This document shows positions 34,645-43,105 of a stretch of DNA of 64,000 bases, piece by piece. Location of the stretch: the NCBI RefSeq assembly GCF_001292625.1, contig NZ_LAJH01000012.1, positions 471,137-535,136 of the forward strand, written 5' to 3'. The notes under the pieces were generated by a model. The model did no database searches, had not been told where the DNA came from, and saw only the letters and a program-made list of their open reading frames with translations. Each line of letters starts with the position of its first letter. Positions within the stretch are counted from its first letter, which is position 1. Source of the stretch: Shimia sp. SK013 (GTDB taxonomy: Bacteria; Pseudomonadota; Alphaproteobacteria; Rhodobacterales; Rhodobacteraceae). Both the position numbers and the translations under genes were made by a program.

Positions 34645-35655
34645 TTACGGGTTCAGAGCCTTGTAGATCTCACGGACGCTGGCGATGCCGCGGCCTTCGT
34701 AATCCGTGAAGATTTCTTCCAAGCCCAGTGCAACAGCAGCATCCATCTTGGCGCGTTCCGCATCGGATACGACAACCCATTCGTACTTCTTTGCCTGATC
34801 TTCTTCGATCATCTTCTTGGAGCGCGCATCCGCACCGTCAAAAGACTTTGCCAGCTCAAGCGACATCGGCAGCCCCGCCACCTCATCGATGATTGCGCGA
34901 TGCTCGTCCGATAGGCCCATGTAGCGTTCCTTGTTCATGACCGCATAGGTCACGGCAAAGCTTGCTGGAATGTTTTCAACGACATAGGTGGAGACGTCCG
35001 AGAAATTCCAAGGAGCGGTGATGTTGTTGTAAGACGCGGTTGTTGCGTCAATCGTGCCCGTGGACAAGCCGGTGTACATCTCTGTCACAGGCATCTGGAC
35101 CGGGACTGCGCCAAGTGCTTCGATAATCGGTGTGGTCATGGACGCGTAGGGAACAACCTTGGCGCCCTTGAGGCCTTCCATGGTGGAGACATCGCGGGTG
35201 GCCGCAAACAGGTTGCCTGCCACTGTGCCGATGGCCAGAACTTTGACGTCTTCATATTCGTCGGCAAGGTGATCGTCATAGATTCCCCATATCGCACGGG
35301 TCGATTGATCCGCATTCACTGCGGTGCCAGGCAGAATACCCATCATCGTTTTCGGGAACAGCGCAGGCGTGTAGCCGGATACGCCAAAGGTGATGTCAGC
35401 CACGCCTTCGACCGCGCGTTTGTACTGCTGCACCGGACCTGCGCCAAGTTGGCCTGCAGGGTAAAGTTTCATCGTCAACGATCCACCGGACCGCTTTTCG
35501 ATTTCTTCCGCGAACCATGCAAACATGCCCGTGTTTGTGTGGTGTTGTGGCGGTAGGAAAGTGGCAACCGTCAGCTCTTCGCTTGACGCAGTCTGTGCCG
35601 AAACGCCAAGGCCGACGGCAAGCGCGGCAGCCATTGTGATACGTGAAAATTTCAT
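34645..35655 (-). CDS. dctP: TRAP transporter periplasmic substrate-binding protein (DctP)
   Basis: This is a 336-residue secreted binding protein. A signal peptide (MKFSRITMAAALAVGLGVSA, cleavage near residues 20-25) precedes the mature ELTVATFLPPQHHTN. Family segments include FAEEIEKRSGGSLTMKLYPAGQLG, GVSGYTPALFPKTMMG, the ligand-contact region GLKGAKVV and LSDEHRAIIDEV. TRAP systems import carboxylates, and the Arg that salt-bridges the ligand would lie in the middle of the protein. It is the first gene of the operon, 258 bp from the divergent GntR start, with operator repeats in between. Confidence 0.93.
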   Translation of the reverse strand: MKFSRITMAAALAVGLGVSAQTASSEELTVATFLPPQHHTNTGMFAWFAEEIEKRSGGSLTMKLYPAGQLGAGPVQQYKRAVEGVADITFGVSGYTPALFPKTMMGILPGTAVNADQSTRAIWGIYDDHLADEYEDVKVLAIGTVAGNLFAATRDVSTMEGLKGAKVVPYASMTTPIIEALGAVPVQMPVTEMYTGLSTGTIDATTASYNNITAPWNFSDVSTYVVENIPASFAVTYAVMNKERYMGLSDEHRAIIDEVAGLPMSLELAKSFDGADARSKKMIEEDQAKKYEWVVVSDAERAKMDAAVALGLEEIFTDYEGRGIASVREIYKALNP

Positions 35656-35690
35656 AGTGTCCTCCCATTTTGATCAAGGCTGGCAAGGCT

Positions 35691-35898
35691 CGGGATCCTA
35701 AATCTACCGAAAAACCTCAAAAACCCCGAAACTCTCCTCGAGTCGCTTTATGAACATCTTTTTGGGATCCCAAAGCAAGAAAAATTTTCAACATTACGCC
35801 GATTCTGGCTAATTACTTGATTTTTGGGATCCATTTTGGAATGAAATTCGACGAGATGTCGCTTGAGGCGCTGGATGGTTGACTTTGGGATCCCAAGT
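35691..35898 (+). promoter_or_regulatory. Array of four GGGATCC-centred operators for the divergent GntR regulator
   Basis: Four copies of a motif with consensus TTTGGGATCCCAAA are seen. The perfect palindrome is at 35761-35774. A copy with one half degenerate lies at 35823-35836 (TTTGGGATCCATTT), a near-perfect copy at 35882-35898 (core TTGGGATCCCAA), and a weaker copy at 35691-35702 close to the dctP start. Spacings between the centres of the last three are about 62 and 61 bp, close to six helical turns, which would favour cooperative or looped binding. Confidence 0.8.
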
Positions 35899-35913
35899 GT
35901 GGTGCAACAAAGC

Positions 35914-36654
35914 ATGGAATCAATCGACACAGAACTCGCAGCACAAATCAGACAAGACATAATCTTGGGCGCCTACACCGAGGGGGAACGTCTCTCCGAA
36001 GCGCGCCTTTGTGAGGCGTATAATGTGTCACGCACACCCGTGCGCCTTGCCTTGCGTATACTTGAGCGCGAACGACTCCTGCGGCGCGGCGAGGGGCGCG
36101 GATACACGGTTTTTGCGCCAACGGTGCAGGATGTTCTTCAGGCTGTGCAGGTGCGCGGGCATTTGGAAAGCCTCGCCGCTCGCCTTATGGCTCAAGCCGA
36201 GGATCGTGCGGACCACCTGCCAAAGATGGCAAAAGCCATCGAGGACATCGACAAGCTTTTGAGCGCCGGAGAGTTTGGTGACAGTGCCAAGCGCCAGGCG
36301 CAGGTGGCCAACAAGGCATTTCACACCACCATTCTGGCCACCTGTGGCAACGACTACGTCAGCTATGCCTGCGAACAGATTAGCCACCTTCCGATGCTGT
36401 CAGCCGGGTCGATGGTGTTTGATCGCGCTACGACGACGTCGCCAAACCTGAACGAACGGGGTTTGTTCAGGCTGCATCTTGGCAACGCACAGCATCAGGT
36501 CATCTACGAGGCAATCGAAAAAGGCGATGCTGTGCGCGCCGAGGGCATGATGCGGGAGCATTCCCACACTATGGTCGACTACATTCGAACGTTTGAACGC
36601 AAAGATGACAGCCTTACGATCGCGGATCTGATTGCATATTCGGGCAACGAATAG
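35914..36654 (+). CDS. GntR-family transcriptional regulator (FadR/FCD type)
   Basis: This is a 246-residue regulator with an N-terminal winged helix (AAQIRQDIILGAYTEGERLS, LCEAYNVSRTPVRLALRIL, GRGYTVF). It has a C-terminal all-helical FCD domain from about 85, with metal/ligand-site residues expected in KAFHTTILATCGN and the HxxxxxA pattern HQVIYEAIEKGD. The start at 35914 is preferred because the operator at 35882-35898 would otherwise be coding. TTG 35863 and GTG 35899/35902 are possible. It probably represses the divergent operon until a pathway compound binds. Confidence 0.88.
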   Translation: MESIDTELAAQIRQDIILGAYTEGERLSEARLCEAYNVSRTPVRLALRILERERLLRRGEGRGYTVFAPTVQDVLQAVQVRGHLESLAARLMAQAEDRADHLPKMAKAIEDIDKLLSAGEFGDSAKRQAQVANKAFHTTILATCGNDYVSYACEQISHLPMLSAGSMVFDRATTTSPNLNERGLFRLHLGNAQHQVIYEAIEKGDAVRAEGMMREHSHTMVDYIRTFERKDDSLTIADLIAYSGNE

Positions 36655-36731
36655 ACCACCGGTCCAATTGGCAACTCTGTCGTATCCAGAGCAGTGTCGG
36701 ATTCAACAGGCTTCCAAAAGCCGCCGTCGGT

Positions 36732-37441
36732 TCAAAACGCGGCGAAGGTCCGGTTTCCGCTCGAATTCACCCTCTTCCGTTCACCGCAACAGATCAGAGA
36801 TGCTGTTGGATCCATCCAGCCGCCCGTACTGCACACCCGCTTCAACTTGGCGGCATGGCTCGGCCCCGTGACCCGCTTGCGTGGCTTCAGGTCGTGGTCA
36901 CCATCTGCCCCCCAAAAGAGGTCGAATTTGTTGGATAACGCATAGGCCACGACGTCTTCTTTAATCCCAAAAGGATCGCGAGTGCCTTGGCAGATCAGCG
37001 TGGGGACAGTCAGCCCCGCAAGATGTGCGGTGCGCAGCGTTTCCGACTTGCCTTGGGGATGAAACGGATGGCCCAAACATAGCAGCCCACCGATCGCGCC
37101 CGTGGTAAACAGATCGTCCGCGATCAGGCTGGCAACGCGTCCCCCCCCATCGACTTGCCGCCGATCACCAATGGCCCGTCACATGAAAGTGCCGCAATCG
37201 CCTTGCGGTATTCCTGCTGCAGGATGTCCCCATTCGGCGGGAGCCGATTTGACCCATTTGGCCGTCGCGTCGCGATATACTCAAACTCAAACCGCGCCAA
37301 CCGAATGCCCCGCGCGGCCAGACCTTTAGCAACCATCACCATAAACGGCGCGTCCATTGTGGCGCCGGCCCCATGGGCAAATAGAAATGTCGGCGCATCC
37401 GCCGCCTCACCACCGTTCATCAGGAGATCAATCTCAGCCAT
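36732..37441 (-). pseudogene. Frameshifted alpha/beta hydrolase (KANL3/Tex30-like family)
   Basis: Two abutting frames together encode one alpha/beta hydrolase. Residues MAEIDLLMNGG to VIGGKSMGG come from 37441-37142, and continuation in another frame gives RVASLIADDLF then LGHPFHPQGK, QGTRDPFG and GDHDLKPRK down to 36732. The break lies in a run of eight G (minus strand, 37148-37141) exactly at the GKSMGG nucleophile elbow. Six G would restore GKSMGGRVAS. The catalytic Ser is at the break, and the Asp and His (GDHD) are downstream. Either a real pseudogene, a contingency locus or a sequencing error. Confidence 0.75.
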
Positions 37442-37701
37442 TCAACCTGCCTCAGACATCCAAAAGGCGCCCTCAGGCGCCGCACATCGAAAAATCAATA
37501 TTTTGCGAGCAAGCCAGACATTGCCGCAATATATGGACAGACACCAAGCTTCGCGAACTCCTTGCCCTGATTCCGCGACAACTTTTCCCCGATTTACATC
37601 CATAACGACGCTGCGGCATGGCGCAGATGGGCTTTTGATTTTTGCGCTGTCCGGCATAGGCTGCACGCCACTCGAATCTTTCAGGCAGGGGAGGGCCGGA
37701 A

Positions 37702-39324
37702 ATGCAAGGCTCCATGATGATGCGTCCGCTCAAAATCGCGGACATTCTCAGCTACGCAGCAGAAATTCACCCGTTGAGCGAGGTGGTCTCGGTGCGCACC
37801 GAGGGCGATATCCATCGCCAGACCTATGCCGGCACCGCACGTCGCGTGGCAAAGCTGGCGCATGGGCTCGTATCGCAGGGCATGCAGACCGGCGACCGGG
37901 TCGCGACTTTGGCTTGGAACGGCTACCGCCATCTTGAGCTATACTATGCCATCTCAGGAGCAGGCGGCGTGTGTCACACCATCAACCCGCGCCTGTCGGC
38001 CGAGCAGATGACCTATATTGTCAACCATGCAAACGACACGATGCTGTTCGTGGATACAACGTTTGTGCCGCTTGTGGCAGCGTTGCGCGATCAATGGCCG
38101 GCGGGTTTGAAGGTTGTGGTCATGACTGACCGCGATCACATGCCGGAAGGTGATTTTTTGTGCTACGAGGAATTGTTGGACGGTCAATCCGACAGCTTTG
38201 ATTGGCCTGATTTCCCCGAGGATACAGCAGCGGGTCTTTGCTATACTTCCGGCACCACCGGCAATCCCAAAGGCACGCTTTATACCCATCGCTCCACCGT
38301 GTTGCATGCGATGATGGTGGGTCTGTCTCTGCCAACGGCTTTGCAGCCGGGTAAGCGTATTCTGCCGGTTGTGCCGCTGTTTCATGTAAACGCCTGGGGC
38401 CTGCCATATGCGGCGCCGCTCACAGGGGCCTCGCTAATTTTCCCGGGCGGGGCGCTGGATGGTGAAAGCCTGTTCCGCCTGATGGACAACGAAAAGGTCT
38501 ACTCCGCTTGGGGTGTTCCAACGGTGTGGCTCGGCCTGCAAGGCGAGATCACCAAGCAGGGACGTATGCCCGAGGGGCTTGGTGACATGGTTGTCGGTGG
38601 CTCTGCGGCGCCAGCCTCAATGATCCAGTTCTTTGAAGAAGGCGACGTCAACGTCTGTCACGCTTGGGGCATGACCGAGATGAGCCCGATTGGCACGCAG
38701 GGCAATTTGCCAGATCACCTCAACGACAAGCCGATGGCGGAACGCATCGCGATCAAATCCAAACAGGGGCGCCGTGTCTTTGGTGTGGATCTCAAGATTG
38801 TTGATGAGGACGGCAAACGCCTGCCGCATGACGGCGAGGCCGCTGGCGAACTTTATGTGCGCGGCAACGCGATCACGTCCGGCTATTTCGAGAACGAAGA
38901 GGCCAACAAGACGGCCTTTGACGCAGACGGCTGGTTTGGCACAGGCGATGTGGCCACTATTGATACACATGGCTTTCTGACCATCACTGACCGTGCCAAG
39001 GACCTGATCAAATCGGGCGGGGAATGGATTTCCTCGCTGGATCTGGAAAACACGGTCATGGCGCACCCCAAGGTGGCGAATTGTGCCGTAATCGCAGTGC
39101 CGCACCCTAAATGGGACGAGCGGCCCTTGATGATCGTGGTGCCTTCGCCTGAGGGCAAACCAGAGGTTGGTGACCTGATGGACATGCTCAAAGAACACTT
39201 CGCCACATGGCAGTTGCCTGACGATGTGGTGTTCGTGGAAGACCTGCCAATGACAGCGACGGGCAAGGTGTCCAAGCTGACATTGCGCAAGCAGTTTGGC
39301 GATCACAAACTGCCGGATGCGTGA
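37702..39324 (+). CDS. Acyl-CoA synthetase (long-chain or DmdB-like AMP-forming ligase)
   Basis: This is a 540-residue ANL-superfamily enzyme that activates a carboxylate as acyl-AMP and then acyl-CoA. Motifs: P-loop YTSGTTGNPKG (about 180), HAWGMTEMSP, GWFGTGDVATID, and the C-terminal ATGKVSKLTLRKQF with the adenylation Lys. Overall length and the THINPRL-like CHTINPRLSAEQ opening match medium/long-chain ligases and the 3-methylmercaptopropionate ligase DmdB of roseobacters. The substrate is undecided. GGAGGG lies upstream of the ATG. Its end overlaps the next gene by 8 bp. Confidence 0.9.
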   Translation: MQGSMMMRPLKIADILSYAAEIHPLSEVVSVRTEGDIHRQTYAGTARRVAKLAHGLVSQGMQTGDRVATLAWNGYRHLELYYAISGAGGVCHTINPRLSAEQMTYIVNHANDTMLFVDTTFVPLVAALRDQWPAGLKVVVMTDRDHMPEGDFLCYEELLDGQSDSFDWPDFPEDTAAGLCYTSGTTGNPKGTLYTHRSTVLHAMMVGLSLPTALQPGKRILPVVPLFHVNAWGLPYAAPLTGASLIFPGGALDGESLFRLMDNEKVYSAWGVPTVWLGLQGEITKQGRMPEGLGDMVVGGSAAPASMIQFFEEGDVNVCHAWGMTEMSPIGTQGNLPDHLNDKPMAERIAIKSKQGRRVFGVDLKIVDEDGKRLPHDGEAAGELYVRGNAITSGYFENEEANKTAFDADGWFGTGDVATIDTHGFLTITDRAKDLIKSGGEWISSLDLENTVMAHPKVANCAVIAVPHPKWDERPLMIVVPSPEGKPEVGDLMDMLKEHFATWQLPDDVVFVEDLPMTATGKVSKLTLRKQFGDHKLPDA

Positions 39325-40207
39325 CATCCATTTCGAAATTGGCGGGCGCCCCTTTTTTGCCAAAACGGCAGGAAAAGAAGGGGCGCCTCTGATTTTGTGC
39401 CTGCATGGGTTTCCGGAATACTCCGGGGCCTATGAGGAGGTTTTGCCTTTACTTGCCGAGGACTATTTTGTCGTTGCACCGGACCAGCGCGGGTTTGGTC
39501 AAAGTTGGCGACCATTGGACGTCGCCTCTTACAAGACCGGAAAGCTCGCGGGTGACGCGGCTGTCATGGTGGACCACTTTGGCGGCGGACGTGCTGCGGC
39601 TGTGGTTGGCCATGATTGGGGGGCGGCGGTGGCCTATGCGCTTGCTATGAGCCACTGGGTTCAAATTGACGCGCTTGTAGTCGCCAATGGCGTTCATCCA
39701 GCCCCGTTTCAGCGTGCCATGGCGGCGGGCGGGGCACAGACAGAAGCAAGCCAATACATTGATGATCTGCGCATCGAGGGAAAAGAGCGTGATCTGATCA
39801 AGGATGACCACGCCGCGATTTTTGAAATCTTCAACAAAGACATGGATATGAGCTGGATGACGCCGGAGCGGCGGGCGGCTTACCGTAAAGCTTGGGGGGA
39901 TGAAAACGGTGTGCGCGCCATGCTGAACTGGTATCGCGCCTCGCCGCTGAAACTCGCCAAGCCGAGCCAGCCTATCCCACCCGAGGACTTGCCGGCATTG
40001 CCCAGCGATGCCCTGCGCGTGGCAATGCCGCATCTGCTGATCTGGGGCATGAACGACAGCGCGCTCCTGCCGGAAAGCTATGATGGACTCGACGCCTTTT
40101 GCGACGACCTTACAATCGAGGAGGTCGCGGGCGCTGATCATTGGATCCTGCATCAACAGCCAGCTGACGTCGCATCGCGCATCCTCCGTTTTCTGGCGCG
40201 GGCTTAG
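39317..40207 (+). CDS. Alpha/beta hydrolase (epoxide hydrolase / haloalkane dehalogenase-like)
   Basis: This is a 296-residue alpha/beta hydrolase with HGFPEYSGAY (oxyanion segment, about 28-37), DQRGFGQS and the aspartate nucleophile in GHDWGAAVAYAL. An acid sits in WGMNDSALLPE, and the catalytic His in GADHWILHQQP. An Asp nucleophile (GHDWG) and HGFPE point to epoxide hydrolase or dehalogenase chemistry rather than an esterase. The ATG at 39317 lies within the last codons of the CoA ligase, so the two are coupled. It is followed directly by repeat copy 3. Confidence 0.87.
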   Translation: MRDIHFEIGGRPFFAKTAGKEGAPLILCLHGFPEYSGAYEEVLPLLAEDYFVVAPDQRGFGQSWRPLDVASYKTGKLAGDAAVMVDHFGGGRAAAVVGHDWGAAVAYALAMSHWVQIDALVVANGVHPAPFQRAMAAGGAQTEASQYIDDLRIEGKERDLIKDDHAAIFEIFNKDMDMSWMTPERRAAYRKAWGDENGVRAMLNWYRASPLKLAKPSQPIPPEDLPALPSDALRVAMPHLLIWGMNDSALLPESYDGLDAFCDDLTIEEVAGADHWILHQQPADVASRILRFLARA

Positions 40208-40209
40208 GC

Positions 40210-40230
40210 TTTTTTGTTCCCCAAATACCT
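40210..40230 (+). repeat. Intergenic repeat core, copy 3
   Basis: TTTTTGTTCC-N2-AAATACC is found three bases after the hydrolase stop codon, identical in layout to the cores at 5752 and 15222. It lacks the flanking hairpins of copies 1 and 2. The rest of the 183-bp gap to the next gene shows no other feature. Confidence 0.55.
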
Positions 40231-40390
40231 GTTTCTGCAAAAAACGTCCTTCGCCAAACGCCTGACGCTCTCAATCGTAACGGCGCAAGTTATCAGCGCA
40301 GCGTCATGTGACGTCATGTTACTTTCGCACGCTCTTGCTTGAGCGCACGGCGCACTGCCTTATCCTGCTCACCAACAACAGGAGTTTTTC

Positions 40391-41380
40391 ATGTCCGGTG
40401 ACAGCCATCTGCCAAAGGCACTTCAGGGTCTGCGTATCCCCGCGGTTGCCTCTCCCCTTTTTATCATCTCGGTGCCAGAATTGGTGATTGCCCAGTGTAA
40501 GGCCGGTATTATCGGCAGCTTTCCGGCGCTGAACGCGCGCGAAGGTGAGGGTGAACACCCGTTGCTGGACACATGGCTGACGCAAATCAGCGAAGAACTC
40601 GACCGTCACAATCAGGCAAATCCCGACTCGCCAGCGGCGCCCTTCGCAGTGAACCAGATCGTGCACCGCTCAAACACACGACTTGAGCGCGACATCGAGC
40701 TTTGCCACAAACACAAAGTGCCGATCTGGATCACCTCGCTTGGCGCGCGGGTTGAGGTCAACGACGCCGCGCATGACTGCGGCGGCATTGCGTTGCACGA
40801 CATCATCAACAATCGCTTTGCCAAGAAAGCCATCGAAAAGGGCGCTGACGGGCTGATCGCAGTCGCGGCCGGTGCCGGCGGCCACGCTGGCCCACAAAGC
40901 CCGCTGGCGTTGATCAGCGAAATTCGCGAGTGGTTTTACGGGCCGCTTTTGCTATCCGGTTCAATCGGCACCGGCGCGTCGCTTTTGGCGGCACAGGCGA
41001 TGGGAGCCGACCTTGGCTATATCGGCACGCCGTTCATTGCCACGGAAGAAGCCAACGCGCAGCAAGATTACAAAGAAATGATCGTTGAAAGTGGCGCGGA
41101 CGATATCGTCTATAGCTCGCTGTTCACAGGCGTGGCTGGCAACTACCTCAAAGGTTCGGTTGCCAATGCGGGTATGGACCCCGACAACTTGCCGCAAGGC
41201 GACGTCAAAACCATGAACTTTGGCGATGATCGGGAAAAACCAAAGGCTTGGAAAACCATCTGGGGATCAGGTCAGGGCATCGGTGCGGTCAAAGACGTGG
41301 TGCCGACTGCTGATTTGGTGGACCGTTTTGAGCGGGAATACAACGCCGCTTGGACCCGGCTTCAGGCCCGCATGAAATGA
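40391..41380 (+). CDS. Nitronate monooxygenase family protein (2-nitropropane dioxygenase-like)
   Basis: This is a 329-residue FMN-binding TIM barrel. PLFIISVPELVIAQCKAGIIGSF at the N terminus is the usual opening, with a phosphate-binding glycine-rich segment GAGGHAGPQSP and LSGSIGTGASLLAAQAMGADLGYIGTPF-type C-terminal strands. Nitronate monooxygenases oxidise alkyl nitronates, but related proteins reduce enoyl thioesters (FabK-like). Its place at the head of a gene set with a phosphotransferase, SDR and thioesterase makes an acyl or CoA-linked role plausible. The ATG follows AACAGGAG. Confidence 0.87.
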   Translation: MSGDSHLPKALQGLRIPAVASPLFIISVPELVIAQCKAGIIGSFPALNAREGEGEHPLLDTWLTQISEELDRHNQANPDSPAAPFAVNQIVHRSNTRLERDIELCHKHKVPIWITSLGARVEVNDAAHDCGGIALHDIINNRFAKKAIEKGADGLIAVAAGAGGHAGPQSPLALISEIREWFYGPLLLSGSIGTGASLLAAQAMGADLGYIGTPFIATEEANAQQDYKEMIVESGADDIVYSSLFTGVAGNYLKGSVANAGMDPDNLPQGDVKTMNFGDDREKPKAWKTIWGSGQGIGAVKDVVPTADLVDRFEREYNAAWTRLQARMK

Positions 41381-42048
41381 GTCAGATGTTCCACCTTGTG
41401 CGCCATGCGCAGGCCAGTTTTGGCGCTGCCGATTATGACAACCTGTCAGAGTTGGGCCATCGCCAATCCGCAGCGCTGGGTGTGGCTTTGAAACAGCAAG
41501 GCGTGACGCCAGACGCTGTGTTCATTGGCGCGCAAAAGCGTCACCGCCAGACCTGGGAAGGCATCGAAAGCGCGCTTCAGACAGGCATCACACCGGTGGT
41601 TTTGCCGGGCTGGAACGAATTTGACTTTGGTGGTTTGCTCAAGGCGCGGTACGCAGAACGTGATGACGCCCCAGCGGATCTTAACAGCGATCGCAAAACC
41701 CATTTCCGTATTCTGCGTGATACAGTGCTGGAATGGCAAAGTGACGAGATTTCAAACCCGCCGGAAACCTTTGCGGCTTTTACGCAACGGGTGCGCGAGG
41801 CGCGCGCGATCATCGCGGCGTCCGGCGCAAAAGCCCCTATCGCGGTCAGTTCCGGTGGTGCCATCGGTCGCACCGTGGCTGACGTGATGGAGGCCCCCGC
41901 CGAGCAAATGATCCTGCTGCAATTGCAGGTCAAAAACTGCGCCGTTGCACGGTTTGTGCTGGCAAAAGGTCAGACATGGCTGAACGGATTTAACGAGACA
42001 CCGCACATAGATGCGGACAACGAAGGCGAGATGCTGACTTATAGCTAA
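41377..42048 (+). CDS. Histidine phosphatase family protein
   Basis: This is a 223-residue phosphoglycerate-mutase-like phosphatase. The phosphohistidine motif is LVRHAQASFG near residues 7-16, with SELGHRQ soon after and a second histidine-type region in AVSSGGAIGRT, where the usual SHGG reads SSGG. Loss of that second His would impair standard phosphatase chemistry. The ATG overlaps the previous stop (ATGA at 41377-41380). The substrate is unknown. Confidence 0.82.
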   Translation: MSQMFHLVRHAQASFGAADYDNLSELGHRQSAALGVALKQQGVTPDAVFIGAQKRHRQTWEGIESALQTGITPVVLPGWNEFDFGGLLKARYAERDDAPADLNSDRKTHFRILRDTVLEWQSDEISNPPETFAAFTQRVREARAIIAASGAKAPIAVSSGGAIGRTVADVMEAPAEQMILLQLQVKNCAVARFVLAKGQTWLNGFNETPHIDADNEGEMLTYS

Positions 42049-42079
42049 GGCAGGTGGCACTCGACATCGGGAGGACAAA

Positions 42080-43105
42080 ATGGACGCGACCACACTTGAC
42101 ACAGCGGCAGTAGATCGCTGGCTTTCGGACAATCTCGAGGGCTATCAAGGCCCCTCTGTGGCCACCAAATTCAACGTCGGGCAGTCAAACCCGACTTTTC
42201 GTCTGGATGCGCCATCCGGCCAATACGTGCTGCGTCGCAAGCCGCCCGGGGTTTTGCTGAAATCCGCACATGCCGTCGATCGTGAATTTCGCGTGCAAAA
42301 GGCGCTGGCTGGCTCCGACGTGCCGGTCGCCAGAATGCACCTTTTGTGTGAAGACGACGATGTAATCGGCTCGGCCTTTTACGTGATGGATTACGTCGAG
42401 GGGCGCAATTTTGACGATCCGCGCCTTAAAGATTTGAGTAACGAACAGCGCACGGCCGTGATTGACGAAATGGGTCACGTCTTGGCCGCGATCCATTCGG
42501 TTGATATCGACGCTGCGGGCCTGTCCGATTACGGCCCCGACGGGAACTATTTTGAACGTCAGGTCGGGCGCTGGACCAAACAATACAAAGCGTCCGAGAC
42601 CGAAAGCGTGCCGCAGATGGACGCTTTGGCAGAGTGGCTGAACGCCAACATTCCTGCCGATGACGGCAAGCGAACCCTGGTGCATGGCGACTATCGCATC
42701 GACAACATGTTGTTCTCCAAAGACGGCGAAAATGTTGTCGCGGTGCTGGATTGGGAGCTCTCGACCATCGGCCACCCCTATGCCGATCTGGCCGCAGTGA
42801 TCATGCAGTGGCAGATGCCCCCCGGCAACGAAGGCCGCGGGCTGGCCGGCGTGGATCGCGCCGCGCTGGGCATGCCCACGGATGAGGAATTCATCGCCGC
42901 CTACTGCGCGCGCATGGGCTTGCCGGGGATCGAAAAATTCGGCTTTTACCTCGCCTTCTGTTTCTTCCGCATGGCGGGAATCATTCAAGGGGTGAAGAAG
43001 CGCGCACTGGACGGCAATGCGTCCGACCCCGAACGCGCAAAGCGGTTGGGGGGCTTCGTGCCGATGTTTGCAATGGCGGGTCTGGAGGCCGCAAAACGTG
43101 GATAA
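42080..43105 (+). CDS. Phosphotransferase family protein (APH/choline-kinase fold, ACAD10/11-like)
   Basis: This is a 341-residue aminoglycoside-phosphotransferase-fold protein. The ATP site is YVLRRKPPG, the catalytic loop HGDYRIDNMLFS and the metal-binding Asp LDWELSTIGHPYADLA. This HGDYRxDN/LDWE pattern is that of the kinase domain found in ACAD10/11, which phosphorylates 4-hydroxyacyl-CoA before beta-oxidation. An SDR lies directly downstream and a thioesterase near, which supports that type of role. The ATG follows GGGAGGAC. Confidence 0.88.
   Translation: MDATTLDTAAVDRWLSDNLEGYQGPSVATKFNVGQSNPTFRLDAPSGQYVLRRKPPGVLLKSAHAVDREFRVQKALAGSDVPVARMHLLCEDDDVIGSAFYVMDYVEGRNFDDPRLKDLSNEQRTAVIDEMGHVLAAIHSVDIDAAGLSDYGPDGNYFERQVGRWTKQYKASETESVPQMDALAEWLNANIPADDGKRTLVHGDYRIDNMLFSKDGENVVAVLDWELSTIGHPYADLAAVIMQWQMPPGNEGRGLAGVDRAALGMPTDEEFIAAYCARMGLPGIEKFGFYLAFCFFRMAGIIQGVKKRALDGNASDPERAKRLGGFVPMFAMAGLEAAKRG

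Noticed and set aside
36732..37441. Two separate small hydrolase genes
   Set aside because: Neither piece contains a whole fold; the first ends at the nucleophile elbow and the second begins just after it, so they are one gene with a frameshift.
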